Assembly (NCBI GenBank): GCA_009780795.1
Contig: WQZJ01000013.1
Span: 1 to 17,058 of the forward strand
Origin: Methanomassiliicoccaceae archaeon
GTDB lineage: Archaea > Thermoplasmatota > Thermoplasmata > Methanomassiliicoccales > Methanomethylophilaceae
Length of the DNA stretch: 17,058 nt
Direction: 5' to 3'
In this document: piece by piece, positions 6,474-14,302 of the stretch
Layout: each line of letters starts with the position of its first letter
How positions within the stretch are numbered: the first letter of the stretch is position 1
Notes under the pieces: model-generated
The model's input: only the letters and a program-made list of their open reading frames with translations
The model's database searches: none
Told to the model about the DNA's origin: nothing
Position numbers and translations under genes: made by a program

Positions 6474-7340
6474 ATGCGCGTGGGTAAGAATACAGAGGAC
6501 GGCGCAGGCTTCCTGTCGTTCCTCGGCAAGAGGAAGGTGGAGGTCTGCACCAAGGATAAGAAGGAATGCGTGATCAGCAACATATTCTCAGCGATACGCT
6601 ACACGCTGCTCATATCGATGCTCCTCTGGTGGATCCCGATCGTGGGCCAGGCACTCGCCGGTTACGTCGGCGGCCGTAAGGCAGGCACTCCCGCAAGAGG
6701 TATGGTGGCAACTCTGGCATCAGTACTGGTGCTGATAGGACTGATGACGATCATAAGCTCCGGGATAATAGGCGGTCTGAACTTCCTGAACTCCGAACCG
6801 AGGGAGCTGGTAGAGGCGATAGGCATGGACTTCCCGCTCCTCGGATGGCTGCTGGCAGGGATATTATGGTACATGCAGGCGTTCTTCGCGTTCTTCGGTG
6901 GCACCACGTCGATGAAGGTGAACATCTACATCATAACGGTGGTGTTCGGTCTCATCGGCGGTGTGATAGCTGATCAACATGCAAAAGAGGTCGCCCGCGG
7001 CGCCCCGAAGGACACGGGAAGGACGTTCATGCCCAGGTCGCTGGCGGCATATGTTCAAGGGAAGAAGCTCGGATTCGAGAATTTCGACGACCGGCTGTCG
7101 ATACAGCGGTCGAAGGTCCCCGAGCAGAAGATAGTGACCGTTCACAAGACACTTGTGAGAAAACCGGCCGCGAGAGAGGAACCGGTCGCGCTGCCGGCGG
7201 CGGACGCGACACCTGCCGCACAGGAGGCGGAGCAGCGTGAGAGCCCGTTCGCAGGTCTTATACACAGGGCGGAGAAGAACGATCCCGAGAGGGAGAGGGT
7301 CAGGCACGGCAACTCCAAAGAGGACCTGGAATACGTTTGA
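6474..7340 (+). CDS. Four-helix membrane protein of unknown function with a charged C-terminal tail
   Basis: I do not recognise a named family. From ATG 6474 the protein has 288 residues. After a short charged N terminus (KRKVEVCTKDKKEC) come four hydrophobic segments, roughly residues 38-58, 70-98, 122-145 and 150-168. The first two are joined by a GYVGGRKAGTPARG loop resembling the small GG-rich turns of archaeal multi-span proteins. The last ~110 residues are hydrophilic, rich in Ala, Glu, Pro and Arg, probably cytoplasmic and partly disordered. The reading frame stays open 93 codons further upstream, to 6195. That extension crosses the promoter region and has no membrane-protein character, so it is rejected. 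GTG 6480 is an alternative start. A hairpin and T-run 31 bp past the stop suggest a monocistronic transcript. Confidence 0.82.
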   Translation: MRVGKNTEDGAGFLSFLGKRKVEVCTKDKKECVISNIFSAIRYTLLISMLLWWIPIVGQALAGYVGGRKAGTPARGMVATLASVLVLIGLMTIISSGIIGGLNFLNSEPRELVEAIGMDFPLLGWLLAGILWYMQAFFAFFGGTTSMKVNIYIITVVFGLIGGVIADQHAKEVARGAPKDTGRTFMPRSLAAYVQGKKLGFENFDDRLSIQRSKVPEQKIVTVHKTLVRKPAAREEPVALPAADATPAAQEAEQRESPFAGLIHRAEKNDPERERVRHGNSKEDLEYV

Positions 7341-7370
7341 GTACGGCCATAGGCGCATGACCGCACCCCG

Positions 7371-7395
7371 GTCCGCCGGCGGCGGACAGGTTTTT
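7371..7395 (+). terminator. Hairpin plus T-run terminator
   Basis: GTCCGCC and GGCGGAC form a 7-bp GC-rich stem with loop GGC (7371-7387), followed by AGG and TTTTT (7391-7395). It lies just after the membrane-protein gene and before the tfs promoter. It would separate the two plus-strand units. Confidence 0.5.
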
Positions 7396-7496
7396 GTGAC
7401 ATCTCACATGCACGCGGGCACGTTCCGCGCACCACATACACCGTCCGTCTTCTCTAGGAAAGGTAAAGCGCAGGCGCCAGCGCACATGCCTGCTAG

Positions 7497-7508
7497 TTTT
7501 TATACATA
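7497..7508 (+). promoter_or_regulatory. TATA box for the tfs-pcna-taw2 cluster
   Basis: TTTTTATACATA is a strong archaeal TATA candidate. The predicted transcription start, near 7527, falls after the GTG at 7516 and before the TTG at 7540. It is the only clear promoter I see for the seven-gene cluster. Confidence 0.55.
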
Positions 7509-7515
7509 GAACAAG

Positions 7516-7833
7516 GTGCAGGTTGAGAGGCTGATCAATTTGTTCTGTTCGTGCGGATCGATGATGTTCCCCAAAGACGGGCAGTATGTGTGTAATAAAT
7601 GCGGCGAGACGAGGTCTGTCGACAAGACGCAGCATTTCACCACTGACTCCAACGTCAAGGAGACGATGATAATATCGGAAACGTCCGCAACGCTGCCGAA
7701 GACGAAGATACTCTGTTCAGAATGCGGTAACAGAGAGGCATACTTCGTCCTGAGGCAAACACGCGCTGCGGATGAACCCGAGACGAGAATATACCGATGC
7801 TGTAAATGCAACCACTCTTGGAGAGAGTACTAA
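7516..7833 (+). CDS. tfs: Transcription factor S (TFS), archaeal TFIIS/Rpb9-like RNA cleavage factor
   Basis: TFS rescues backtracked archaeal RNA polymerase by stimulating transcript cleavage. The 106-residue frame has an N-terminal zinc ribbon (FCSCGSMMF...YVCNKCG), a linker, and a C-terminal TFIIS ribbon (LCSECGN...YRCCKCNHSW) holding the catalytic Asp-Glu pair in RAADEPET. The first zinc knuckle reads C-x-C rather than the usual C-x2-C. Start: GTG 7516 gives nine residues before the conserved FCSCG. TTG at 7540 gives the family's usual short N terminus (about 98 residues), is preceded by GAGAGG at 7525-7530, and fits the TATA spacing better, so the true start may be 7540. It is first in a cluster with pcna 34 bp downstream. 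Confidence 0.93.
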   Translation: MQVERLINLFCSCGSMMFPKDGQYVCNKCGETRSVDKTQHFTTDSNVKETMIISETSATLPKTKILCSECGNREAYFVLRQTRAADEPETRIYRCCKCNHSWREY

Positions 7834-7853
7834 TATCTTTCAGGACAATCAGC

Positions 7854-7862
7854 GAGGAGGAG
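7854..7862 (+). promoter_or_regulatory. Strong ribosome binding site of pcna
   Basis: GAGGAGGAG with a 5-nt spacer before ATG 7868 fixes the pcna start. It rules out the longer upstream frame that runs back into tfs. Confidence 0.75.
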
Positions 7863-7867
7863 AGAAA

Positions 7868-8605
7868 ATGTTCAAAGCGGAGATAAAATCTGATACCCTC
7901 AAAGGTCTCGTCAACGTTATTTCAACATTGGTGGACGAGGCCAAGTTCAGCATAAGCGGGGACGGGGTGAACCTCAAAGCGGTCGATCCGGCGCATGTGG
8001 CGATGGTGGACCTTACGATATCCAAGGGTGCGTTCGAATCGTTCTCGGCAGACGATGCTGAGATGGGCGTAGACCTCGATAAGATGAAGGAGATGCTCAA
8101 ACTGGCCGGCTCCGGCGACGTAATTGCGATGGAGCAGGACGAGACGCAGGGAAGACTGATAATGAAGGTCGGTAACATCACGAGGCGGATGAACCTGGTC
8201 GACACATCAGGCATGAGCGACCCCAAGGTGCCGCAGTTGTCGCTTCCGGTGACGGTCGATGTCGCGGTGTCGGAACTGCAGAGAGGAATGAAGGCGGCGG
8301 AATCGGTATCGGACCACATAGCGCTGAGCGCCGATGAGGAGTCGTTCGAACTGTTCTGCGAAGGTGACACGGATTCGGTGTCCCTTAAGCTCGACAAAAC
8401 GAAGCTCTCAGGCATAACGGCATCGTCAAAGGTCAGGAGCCTGTTCCCTCTGGACTATTTCTCCAATCTCGTGAAGGCGATACCCTCCGACACCGTCGTC
8501 AGGATATCACTGGGAAATGACTATCCTGTCAAACTGAGCTTCAGTTTCGCGGACGGTAACGGCACCGTCGGCTATCTGCTTGCTCCCAGGATAGAGAATG
8601 ACTGA
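7868..8605 (+). CDS. pcn: DNA polymerase sliding clamp (PCNA)
   Basis: PCNA is the ring-shaped clamp that tethers DNA polymerase, ligase, Fen1 and other replication proteins to DNA. The 245-residue product is collinear with archaeal PCNA. It opens MFKAEIKSDTLKGLVNVIST, continues with ISGDGVNLKAVDPAHVAMVDL and the domain 1 strand pattern, then has an acidic interdomain region (PKVPQLSLPV). The C terminus ends YLLAPRIEND, the partner-binding tail. The start is set by a strong Shine-Dalgarno site. The stop overlaps the transketolase N-half start by 8 bp. It appears to be a single homotrimer-forming clamp; no second copy is visible. Confidence 0.97.
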   Translation: MFKAEIKSDTLKGLVNVISTLVDEAKFSISGDGVNLKAVDPAHVAMVDLTISKGAFESFSADDAEMGVDLDKMKEMLKLAGSGDVIAMEQDETQGRLIMKVGNITRRMNLVDTSGMSDPKVPQLSLPVTVDVAVSELQRGMKAAESVSDHIALSADEESFELFCEGDTDSVSLKLDKTKLSGITASSKVRSLFPLDYFSNLVKAIPSDTVVRISLGNDYPVKLSFSFADGNGTVGYLLAPRIEND

Positions 8606-9449
8606 GATGGTACACATGGGGACGGCGAACGGTTTGGACGCAAAAGAACTCAAGAGAATGGCCGACAAGATACGGATGCACGTCATAGAGATGACGTTCG
8701 AAGCCGGCTCTGGCCACCCGGGAGGTTCCCTGTCGGCCGCAGAGCTGTTCTCGGTGCTGTACTTCAAGGTGCTGCGCCACGACCCGGAGGACCCGGAATG
8801 GCCGGGGAGGGATAAGTTCGTGTTGTCCAAAGGGCACGTCGCGCCCGCGCTGTATGCGGCGCTCGCCGAGTCAGGTTATTTCCCCGTGGAGGAACTTCTC
8901 ACGCTGAGAAAGCTCGGGTCCAGATTACAAGGACATCCGGCCAGGGGAAAGCTTCCCGGTATAGAGGTGTCAACCGGCTCCCTTGGACAGGGACTGAGCA
9001 TGGCCTGCGGTCTTTCGCTTGCGGCGAAACTTGACAAGAAGGACACCAGGGTGTACTGCCTGATGGGCGACGGCGAGCTTCAGAGCGGCCAGAACTGGGA
9101 GGCGATGATGCTCGCCTCTCATTACAAACTTAACAATTTGACGATATTCGTGGACCGCAACCGTCTGCAGATAATGGGCAAGACCGAGGATACATTGTCG
9201 ATAGAGCCGTTGGAGGCGAAGCTCAAGGCGTTCGGATTCAGGACGATGACGATAGACGGCCACAACGTGAAGCAGATAATCAAGGCATGTGAGCGAACGT
9301 CCTCATCACCGACGGCTGTGATAATGAACACCGTGAAAGGGAAAGGTGTGTCGTTCATGGAGAACAACCCGGACTTCCACGGGCGTTCGTGCAAACCCGA
9401 CGAGAGGGACAGGGCGCTGAAAGAGATAAAGGAGAGATCATCATGGTAA
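8598..9449 (+). CDS. tktA: Transketolase, N-terminal (TPP-binding) subunit
   Basis: This is one half of a split transketolase, which moves two-carbon ketol units between sugar phosphates in the non-oxidative pentose phosphate pathway. The 283-residue protein carries the pyrophosphate/Mg domain: GSGHPGGSLS near residue 38, SKGHVAPALYA, GSLGQGLSMACG, and the TPP motif beginning GDGELQSGQNWEA with the paired Asn in the VDRNRLQ region. It ends with DFHGRSCKP, the conserved substrate-contact HG. ATG at 8598 lies inside the end of pcna. The stop TAA is shared with the start of the partner gene (ATGGTAA). Separate N and C halves are standard for archaea. Related 1-deoxyxylulose-phosphate synthases and other TPP enzymes are possible but less likely given the adjacent transaldolase. 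Confidence 0.94.
   Translation: MTEMVHMGTANGLDAKELKRMADKIRMHVIEMTFEAGSGHPGGSLSAAELFSVLYFKVLRHDPEDPEWPGRDKFVLSKGHVAPALYAALAESGYFPVEELLTLRKLGSRLQGHPARGKLPGIEVSTGSLGQGLSMACGLSLAAKLDKKDTRVYCLMGDGELQSGQNWEAMMLASHYKLNNLTIFVDRNRLQIMGKTEDTLSIEPLEAKLKAFGFRTMTIDGHNVKQIIKACERTSSSPTAVIMNTVKGKGVSFMENNPDFHGRSCKPDERDRALKEIKERSSW
9428..9436 (+). promoter_or_regulatory. Ribosome binding site of the transketolase C half
   Basis: AAAGGAGAG, six bases before ATG 9443, defines that codon as the start rather than an ATG at 9389 in the same frame. Confidence 0.7.
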
Positions 9450-10384
9450 GGGCAGCTCAGCGCAAGTATTACGGCAAGGCGCTGGCAAAGCTTGCGGAAA
9501 GGCCGGACATCGTGGTGCTGGACGCGGATCTGGGGGATTCAACGAGAACATCCGAGTTCGCTGCGGCCGCGAAGGACAGATTCATTCAGATAGGGATAGC
9601 GGAACAGAACATGATGGGCGTGGCCGCCGGCCTCGCCGCATCCGGTAAGACGGTGTTCGCGTCGACGTTCGCGGTATTCGCCACAGGTCGCTGCTGGGAG
9701 CAGATACGGCAGGCGATCGCATATCCGAGACTTAATGTGAAGGTGGTGGCGACACACTGCGGGATAAGCGTCGGCGGTGACGGAGCGTCACACCAGGCGC
9801 TGGAGGACATCGCGATAATGAGGGCACTCCCGAACATGACGGTACTGTCTCCGGCGGATGCCAACGAGACGTACGAGGCGACGATCGCGATCGCCGAGTA
9901 CAACGGACCGTGCTACATGAGGATGGGACGCGCTGACTTTCCGATAATAACGCCTGAGGGCGTGAAGTTCACGATAGGAAAGGCAACAGTACTCCACGAG
10001 GGTAACGATATAACATTGATAGGGACGGGCCAGATGGTCGTGTCCTGCATGGAGGCCGCGAACATTCTTGAAGAAGCGGGCATATCCGCGGAGGTCATCA
10101 ACATGTCCACGATAAAACCGCTCGACACAGAGACGGTGTTACGCTCTGTTTCCAAGACGAAGTGTGTGGTAACGGCGGAAGAACACAGCATCATAGGAGG
10201 TCTGGGATCGGCGGTGGCCGAATGTCTGTCGGAGAACGGACCTATGCCGATGGAGAGAGTAGGCGTAAAGGACTCGTTCGGCGAATCGGGCGATCCTAGC
10301 GAACTTATGAAGAAATACGGTCTGACCACGGACGATGTGGTCGCGGCGGCCGAGAGGCTCATCGAAAGGAAGGGAAGGAAATGA
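9443..10384 (+). CDS. tktB: Transketolase, C-terminal (pyrimidine-binding) subunit
   Basis: This is the partner of the preceding gene, forming the other half of the active site. From ATG 9443 (313 residues) it contains the Pyr domain with IGIAEQNMMGVAAGLA, whose Glu is the conserved residue that activates the TPP aminopyrimidine ring. FASTFAVFATGR, THCGISVGGDGASHQALEDI and LSPADANE follow. The C-terminal transketolase domain (LIGTGQMV, VINMSTIKPLD, EEHSIIGGLGSAVAE) completes it. The frame extends 18 codons further upstream, but the ribosome binding site and family alignment support 9443. It overlaps the N half by 7 bp and the transaldolase start by 4 bp (ATGA), so subunits are likely made in step. 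Confidence 0.94.
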   Translation: MVRAAQRKYYGKALAKLAERPDIVVLDADLGDSTRTSEFAAAAKDRFIQIGIAEQNMMGVAAGLAASGKTVFASTFAVFATGRCWEQIRQAIAYPRLNVKVVATHCGISVGGDGASHQALEDIAIMRALPNMTVLSPADANETYEATIAIAEYNGPCYMRMGRADFPIITPEGVKFTIGKATVLHEGNDITLIGTGQMVVSCMEAANILEEAGISAEVINMSTIKPLDTETVLRSVSKTKCVVTAEEHSIIGGLGSAVAECLSENGPMPMERVGVKDSFGESGDPSELMKKYGLTTDDVVAAAERLIERKGRK

Positions 10385-11025
10385 AGATATTCATAGACAC
10401 GGCGAACATAGAGATGATCGAGGAGATCAACAGCTGGGGGATACTCGACGGCGTTACCACCAACCCGAGCCTCATAGCCAAAGAGAAGACAGATCTCAAA
10501 ACATGCGTCAAAAGGATCTCGGAGATAGTCGACGGTCCGATATCTGCCGAGGCGATATCGATGACCGCGCCCGAGATGATAAAGGAAGGGCGCGAACTGT
10601 CGAAGATACATGATAATATCAACGTAAAACTGCCGATGTGCGTCGAGGCCCTGAAGGCAACGAAAGTATTGTCATCAGAGGGCATAGATGTGAACATGAC
10701 GCTGATATTCTCGCCGCACCAGGCGCTGCTGGCGTCAAAGGCCGGGGCGAGGTTCGTGTCCCCGTTCGTAGGGCGTCTTGATGACATAGGACAATCAGGA
10801 TCCGAGGCGCTGGCACAGATAGTCGGCGCATTCAGGAACTATGATACTGGTACGGAGATAATCGCAGCCAGCATAAGACATCCGATGCACGTCCTGGAGG
10901 CTGCGCTGCTGGGTGCGGACATAGCGACGATACCGTACGACATACTGAAGAAGATGGTATCCCACCCGAAGACCGACGAAGGCATAAGATCATTCCTGGC
11001 GGACTACGAGAAATCGAAGAAATGA
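10381..11025 (+). CDS. tal: Transaldolase, TalC/fructose-6-phosphate aldolase-like family
   Basis: The enzyme transfers dihydroxyacetone units between sugar phosphates, working with transketolase to interconvert C3-C7 sugars and supply pentoses or erythrose 4-phosphate. The 214-residue length is that of the short TalC/FSA subfamily. Motifs are FIDTANIE near the N terminus, GVTTNPSL at 24-31, the Schiff-base lysine in NVKLP (K83), LIFSPHQALLASKAGARFVSPFVGR, and AASIRHPMHVLEAALLGADIATIPY. The start overlaps transketolase C by ATGA, and the stop overlaps the next start by ATGA. True transaldolase versus fructose-6-phosphate aldolase activity cannot be decided from sequence, but the neighbours favour transaldolase. 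Confidence 0.94.
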   Translation: MKIFIDTANIEMIEEINSWGILDGVTTNPSLIAKEKTDLKTCVKRISEIVDGPISAEAISMTAPEMIKEGRELSKIHDNINVKLPMCVEALKATKVLSSEGIDVNMTLIFSPHQALLASKAGARFVSPFVGRLDDIGQSGSEALAQIVGAFRNYDTGTEIIAASIRHPMHVLEAALLGADIATIPYDILKKMVSHPKTDEGIRSFLADYEKSKK

Positions 11026-12182
11026 CATATGACATCGTCGTGATAGGAGGAGGCCCCGCCGGTAACAAGGCGGCGTCGCTCCTGGCCGGCGAATACGATG
11101 TACTGGTGGTAGAGGAGCACAGCTCCCCCGGCGCGCCGGTTCAATGCGCCGGACTGATATCCGATGAGGTCCTGAAACTATCCGGCGTAAGGCCGACGAT
11201 TTTGGGCGAACTGTATGGTGCGAACATTGTATTTCCAAACGGAAGGACGATATCGATACGGTCCAAGGACCGCAAGGCGGTGCTGATCGATCGTGAGGAA
11301 CTCGATACGCTCATGGCCAGGAAGGCAGAAGATGCCGGCGCTGTTCACTCATATTCTACGCGTTATCTGTCGCACAAAATATCCGGTGATTCGGTACGGA
11401 TAGAGACGAATAAAGGTGAGATCGAAACATCCGTGATAATAGGCGCGGACGGCCACAGGTCCGCGGTCGCGGCGACCATAGGGAACAATCAACCGGTCGA
11501 GTTCGTGAGAGGCGTACAGGTGGACATAGCACGCAGACACGAGGACAATGAGATGATAACCATACGAACGGGTTCCGCGGCACCGGGATTCTTCTCATGG
11601 GAGATACCGTTCAGCGATATGACCCGTGTAGGTCTGTGCACATCGTGGGAGCACGGTCCGCCGCATGAATATCTAAAGACCCTTCTGAGAAGGATCGGCG
11701 CGGATGACGCCGACGTGGTGAAAAAATACAGCGGGATCATACCTCTGGGCGGAAGGCGAAGGACATGTGCGGAACGTCTGCTTCTGATAGGGGATGCAGC
11801 CGGTCAGGTAAAACCCGTATCGGGCGGAGGGCTGCAGCCGGCGTTCACTTCGTCATACGCTCTGGCGAAGACGGTCCGCGAGGCGTTCGATGAGAATGAT
11901 ATGTCGGAGAAGGCGCTCTCCGTGTATGAGAAGAGATGGAAGCGCGCGGTAGGCAAAGAGCTCAAGAGAGGGTATCGCTTAAGGAGGATGTACACGTCCA
12001 TGAGCGACGGGGAACTGAACAGGGCAGCGGAGACGATCGACAGAGAGAACATAAAGGACACGCTGAACGACGGGAACATAGACCATCCGAGTGATCTCCT
12101 ATTCCCATTGATGAGAGATCCCGTCACTGCGCTGCGCCTCGCGCCACTCATGCTGAGAGCGGGCATAAGAGGGATAAGATGA
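11022..12182 (+). CDS. Geranylgeranyl reductase family FAD-dependent oxidoreductase
   Basis: This family hydrogenates the isoprenoid double bonds of archaeal membrane lipids (digeranylgeranylglycerophospholipid reductase) or polyprenyl groups. The 386-residue protein opens with the FAD dinucleotide-binding motif VIGGGPAGNKAASLLA. It has the family's PVQCAGLISDEVL segment, GADGHRS, the PGFFSWEIPF aromatic strand that lines the lipid pocket, and the second FAD motif LLIGDAAGQVKPVSGGGLQPA. A C-terminal helical part follows. There is no signal peptide; these enzymes associate with the membrane peripherally. It is coupled by ATGA overlaps to transaldolase upstream and taw2 downstream. Archaea usually carry several paralogues, so the exact substrate is uncertain. 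Confidence 0.9.
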   Translation: MTYDIVVIGGGPAGNKAASLLAGEYDVLVVEEHSSPGAPVQCAGLISDEVLKLSGVRPTILGELYGANIVFPNGRTISIRSKDRKAVLIDREELDTLMARKAEDAGAVHSYSTRYLSHKISGDSVRIETNKGEIETSVIIGADGHRSAVAATIGNNQPVEFVRGVQVDIARRHEDNEMITIRTGSAAPGFFSWEIPFSDMTRVGLCTSWEHGPPHEYLKTLLRRIGADDADVVKKYSGIIPLGGRRRTCAERLLLIGDAAGQVKPVSGGGLQPAFTSSYALAKTVREAFDENDMSEKALSVYEKRWKRAVGKELKRGYRLRRMYTSMSDGELNRAAETIDRENIKDTLNDGNIDHPSDLLFPLMRDPVTALRLAPLMLRAGIRGIR

Positions 12183-13204
12183 ACGGAAAGAAGGTAAGAT
12201 TAGCAAAGGTCGCCAATGACGCCGCATCTGAGACGATACCCGCGCTAATCGCGAACGGCATGGCCGATCCCGGTGCCAAGATATGCAAGGACGGTGACGT
12301 AAGATATGTGCCGATATTCCCTGAGCGCGAGAAGGATGTTATCAAAATGGGATTGGAGGTCATCGACGGAGAGGCGTTCGGAAGGGAAACGAGAAGCCCA
12401 CAGAACAGAATAAAGGAGAGACTGGCTCATCTTCCCGACAACGTTAAAGAAAAGCTGCCGATGCGGTGGGAGTTCGTCGGGGACATAGCGATAATAAGAT
12501 CCGACGACATCTTTGAACCGTATGAGAAGGAGATAGGCAAGGTTTACGCAGAGGAACTCCGTGTGAACACCGTATGCGCCGACATAGCAGGCGTGATCGG
12601 AGAGATGAGAGAACCGACGACGAAGATGATCTTCGGAGAGAGGGCGGAGTCCGTGAGGCTGGAGAACGGCATAAGGTACAAATTCGACGTGACGAAGATA
12701 ATGTTCGCCTCCGGCAACATTGACGAAAGGGACAGGATGCGCCATCTGGACGCGGACGGCGAGACGGTGGTGGACATGTTCGCGGGCATCGGATACTTCA
12801 CGCTGCCGATAGCGAAGTTCTCCGGTCCGCGGAAGGTGATCGCTTGTGAGAAGAACCCCGAATCATATCACTATCTTTGTGAGAACATACGCATGAACGA
12901 ACTCGAGAACGTGATACCGATATTGGGTGACAACCGCGACCTTGATGTGAAAGGAGCGGACAGGATAATCATGGGATACGTCCAGGAGACGTCGGCGTTC
13001 CTGCCAAAGGCGAAGGAAATGATAAGACCTGGCGGAATGATACATTATCATGACACGTTCTACGTGAACGAATACAGGGAACGGATGGATTCGGTGATGT
13101 CAGAGGCGTTCGGTCTGGACGGATATGAGATACTGCGCATAAAGGAGGTAAAGTCGTTCGCCCCGTCCGTGTCGCATTATGTCGCGGACATCAGGATATT
13201 TTGA
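12179..13204 (+). CDS. taw2: Class I SAM-dependent tRNA enzyme, Taw2-like (wyosine aminocarboxypropyl transferase)
   Basis: The protein belongs to the Trm5/Tyw2 family acting on G37 of tRNA-Phe. Taw2 transfers the 3-amino-3-carboxypropyl group of SAM to 4-demethylwyosine. In this 341-residue product an N-terminal region (LPMRWEFVGDIAII) precedes the family segment NGIRYKFDVTKIMFASGN, which is followed by DERDRMRH. The SAM motif is DMFAGIGYFTLPIAKF near residue 200, then EKNP. In place of the Trm5 NLP catalytic motif there is MGYVQETSAFLP and GMIHYHDTF, characteristic of the Tyw2/Taw2 branch. I therefore prefer Taw2 over Trm5. It overlaps the reductase gene by ATGA and ends the seven-gene cluster. 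Confidence 0.85.
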   Translation: MNGKKVRLAKVANDAASETIPALIANGMADPGAKICKDGDVRYVPIFPEREKDVIKMGLEVIDGEAFGRETRSPQNRIKERLAHLPDNVKEKLPMRWEFVGDIAIIRSDDIFEPYEKEIGKVYAEELRVNTVCADIAGVIGEMREPTTKMIFGERAESVRLENGIRYKFDVTKIMFASGNIDERDRMRHLDADGETVVDMFAGIGYFTLPIAKFSGPRKVIACEKNPESYHYLCENIRMNELENVIPILGDNRDLDVKGADRIIMGYVQETSAFLPKAKEMIRPGGMIHYHDTFYVNEYRERMDSVMSEAFGLDGYEILRIKEVKSFAPSVSHYVADIRIF

Positions 13205-13228
13205 CATAGGTGCGATTCCTCAGCGCAT

Positions 13229-14302
13229 TCAAAGCAGAACACCATCAATGGAAACATTCGTCGTTTCAAATAATTTTATCGCCTCATATAGATAAGCAAA
13301 ATCCGTCAGATTGGTCTTTTTGATGTAGTTGAGTTTCGCATAGACAGGGTTCACTATGACCTTATCTAAATAAGAGGTAGCGTCAGTAATGTGCACGAAC
13401 TCTTTTTTGTCCGCAAGGATGTTCGCTATCAAACAGGCCACACGGCAAGACTGTCCTTCCGCGATCACAGGGGAGTAGCCATCAAAGATATGTCCCTTTA
13501 TTCGATGCGCCCCATCTAAGAGGAATTTATAATCTTCGTGGAAGAATTTGCCTCTGCCGATAATTGTCATCGCCGCACGGAATCCGTCCACGAGCGTTTC
13601 TTGTAAACCAACATTCTCAAGACCGCGGTATTCTATCTCCACTTCCGCGAAACGTTCGTAAGTATGCTTGACCTCTGAAAGGTCGTCCATATGGTCCATT
13701 AGTGTAGCTATGTCGTAAAGTTGTTTTATGATCTCCATTTCCTTACCTATGCCGAAAGGTATGCCGATGGTGTGAGGCGCAAAAGCCGTCAATTTATCGC
13801 CTAGAATAGAATTTACAGTGGGTACGGTCACATAGGTCAAAGGAGGTTCAGCGTCGAGAAGACTGTTGACTATCTCTTTCTTTGCAGTGGACGAATAAAC
13901 ATTCTCCTCAAACACGACATCAAGTATGATATGTAGCTCTCCTCCGCTAACCGGAGACATGTAGAAGAATTTGAAATGCCTTTTGTCTATGTTCCGCATC
14001 GCCCGCCGTGTCTGTTCCTCACGGCTCACAAAGGGGAATATCTCGGCCGCTTTCTCAATGAACAAGTCTATGTCCGTACCTGGTTTCACGATGATGTCTA
14101 TATCCGTTGAAAGTCGTTTCAGCCTGTCCAATAGTAGCATAAGACAGGTGCCTCCTTTGAATACGAAATCAAGTCCGACCCTTGACAATGCTTCCAATAG
14201 ACCGAAAGCGTATATAGTTCGCTCGATAAGTGACGGATCGCGTTTTCTCTCGGCTTGTAGCCTTTTGATATTTTCCAGCGTAAAATTACTTCGTTTTAGC
14301 AT
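13229..14302 (-). CDS. AbiEii-like nucleotidyltransferase (toxin of a type IV-like toxin-antitoxin pair)
   Basis: The 357-residue protein resembles the AbiEii/AbiGii toxin family of nucleotidyltransferases. FKGGTCLMLLL (48-58) and STDIDI place the catalytic pair at D67 and D69, with a probable third acid at D128 in HIILDVVF. Family motifs in the second half include DKLTAF (169-174) and KQLYDIATL (193-201). Known members transfer nucleotides to tRNA acceptor ends and arrest growth; here that is inference. ATG 14302 has an AAAGGAG site nine bases upstream and overlaps the antitoxin-like gene by 17 bp, so the two are coupled. Codon choice is more AT-rich than in the flanking housekeeping genes. 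It converges on taw2 with a 24-bp gap. Confidence 0.85.
   Translation of the reverse strand: MLKRSNFTLENIKRLQAERKRDPSLIERTIYAFGLLEALSRVGLDFVFKGGTCLMLLLDRLKRLSTDIDIIVKPGTDIDLFIEKAAEIFPFVSREEQTRRAMRNIDKRHFKFFYMSPVSGGELHIILDVVFEENVYSSTAKKEIVNSLLDAEPPLTYVTVPTVNSILGDKLTAFAPHTIGIPFGIGKEMEIIKQLYDIATLMDHMDDLSEVKHTYERFAEVEIEYRGLENVGLQETLVDGFRAAMTIIGRGKFFHEDYKFLLDGAHRIKGHIFDGYSPVIAEGQSCRVACLIANILADKKEFVHITDATSYLDKVIVNPVYAKLNYIKKTNLTDFAYLYEAIKLFETTNVSIDGVLL

Noticed and set aside
12179..13204. Trm5 (tRNA m1G37 methyltransferase) for the last cluster gene
   Set aside because: The NLP catalytic motif of Trm5 is replaced by MGYVQETSAFLP and GMIHYHDTF, which point to the Taw2/Tyw2 branch.
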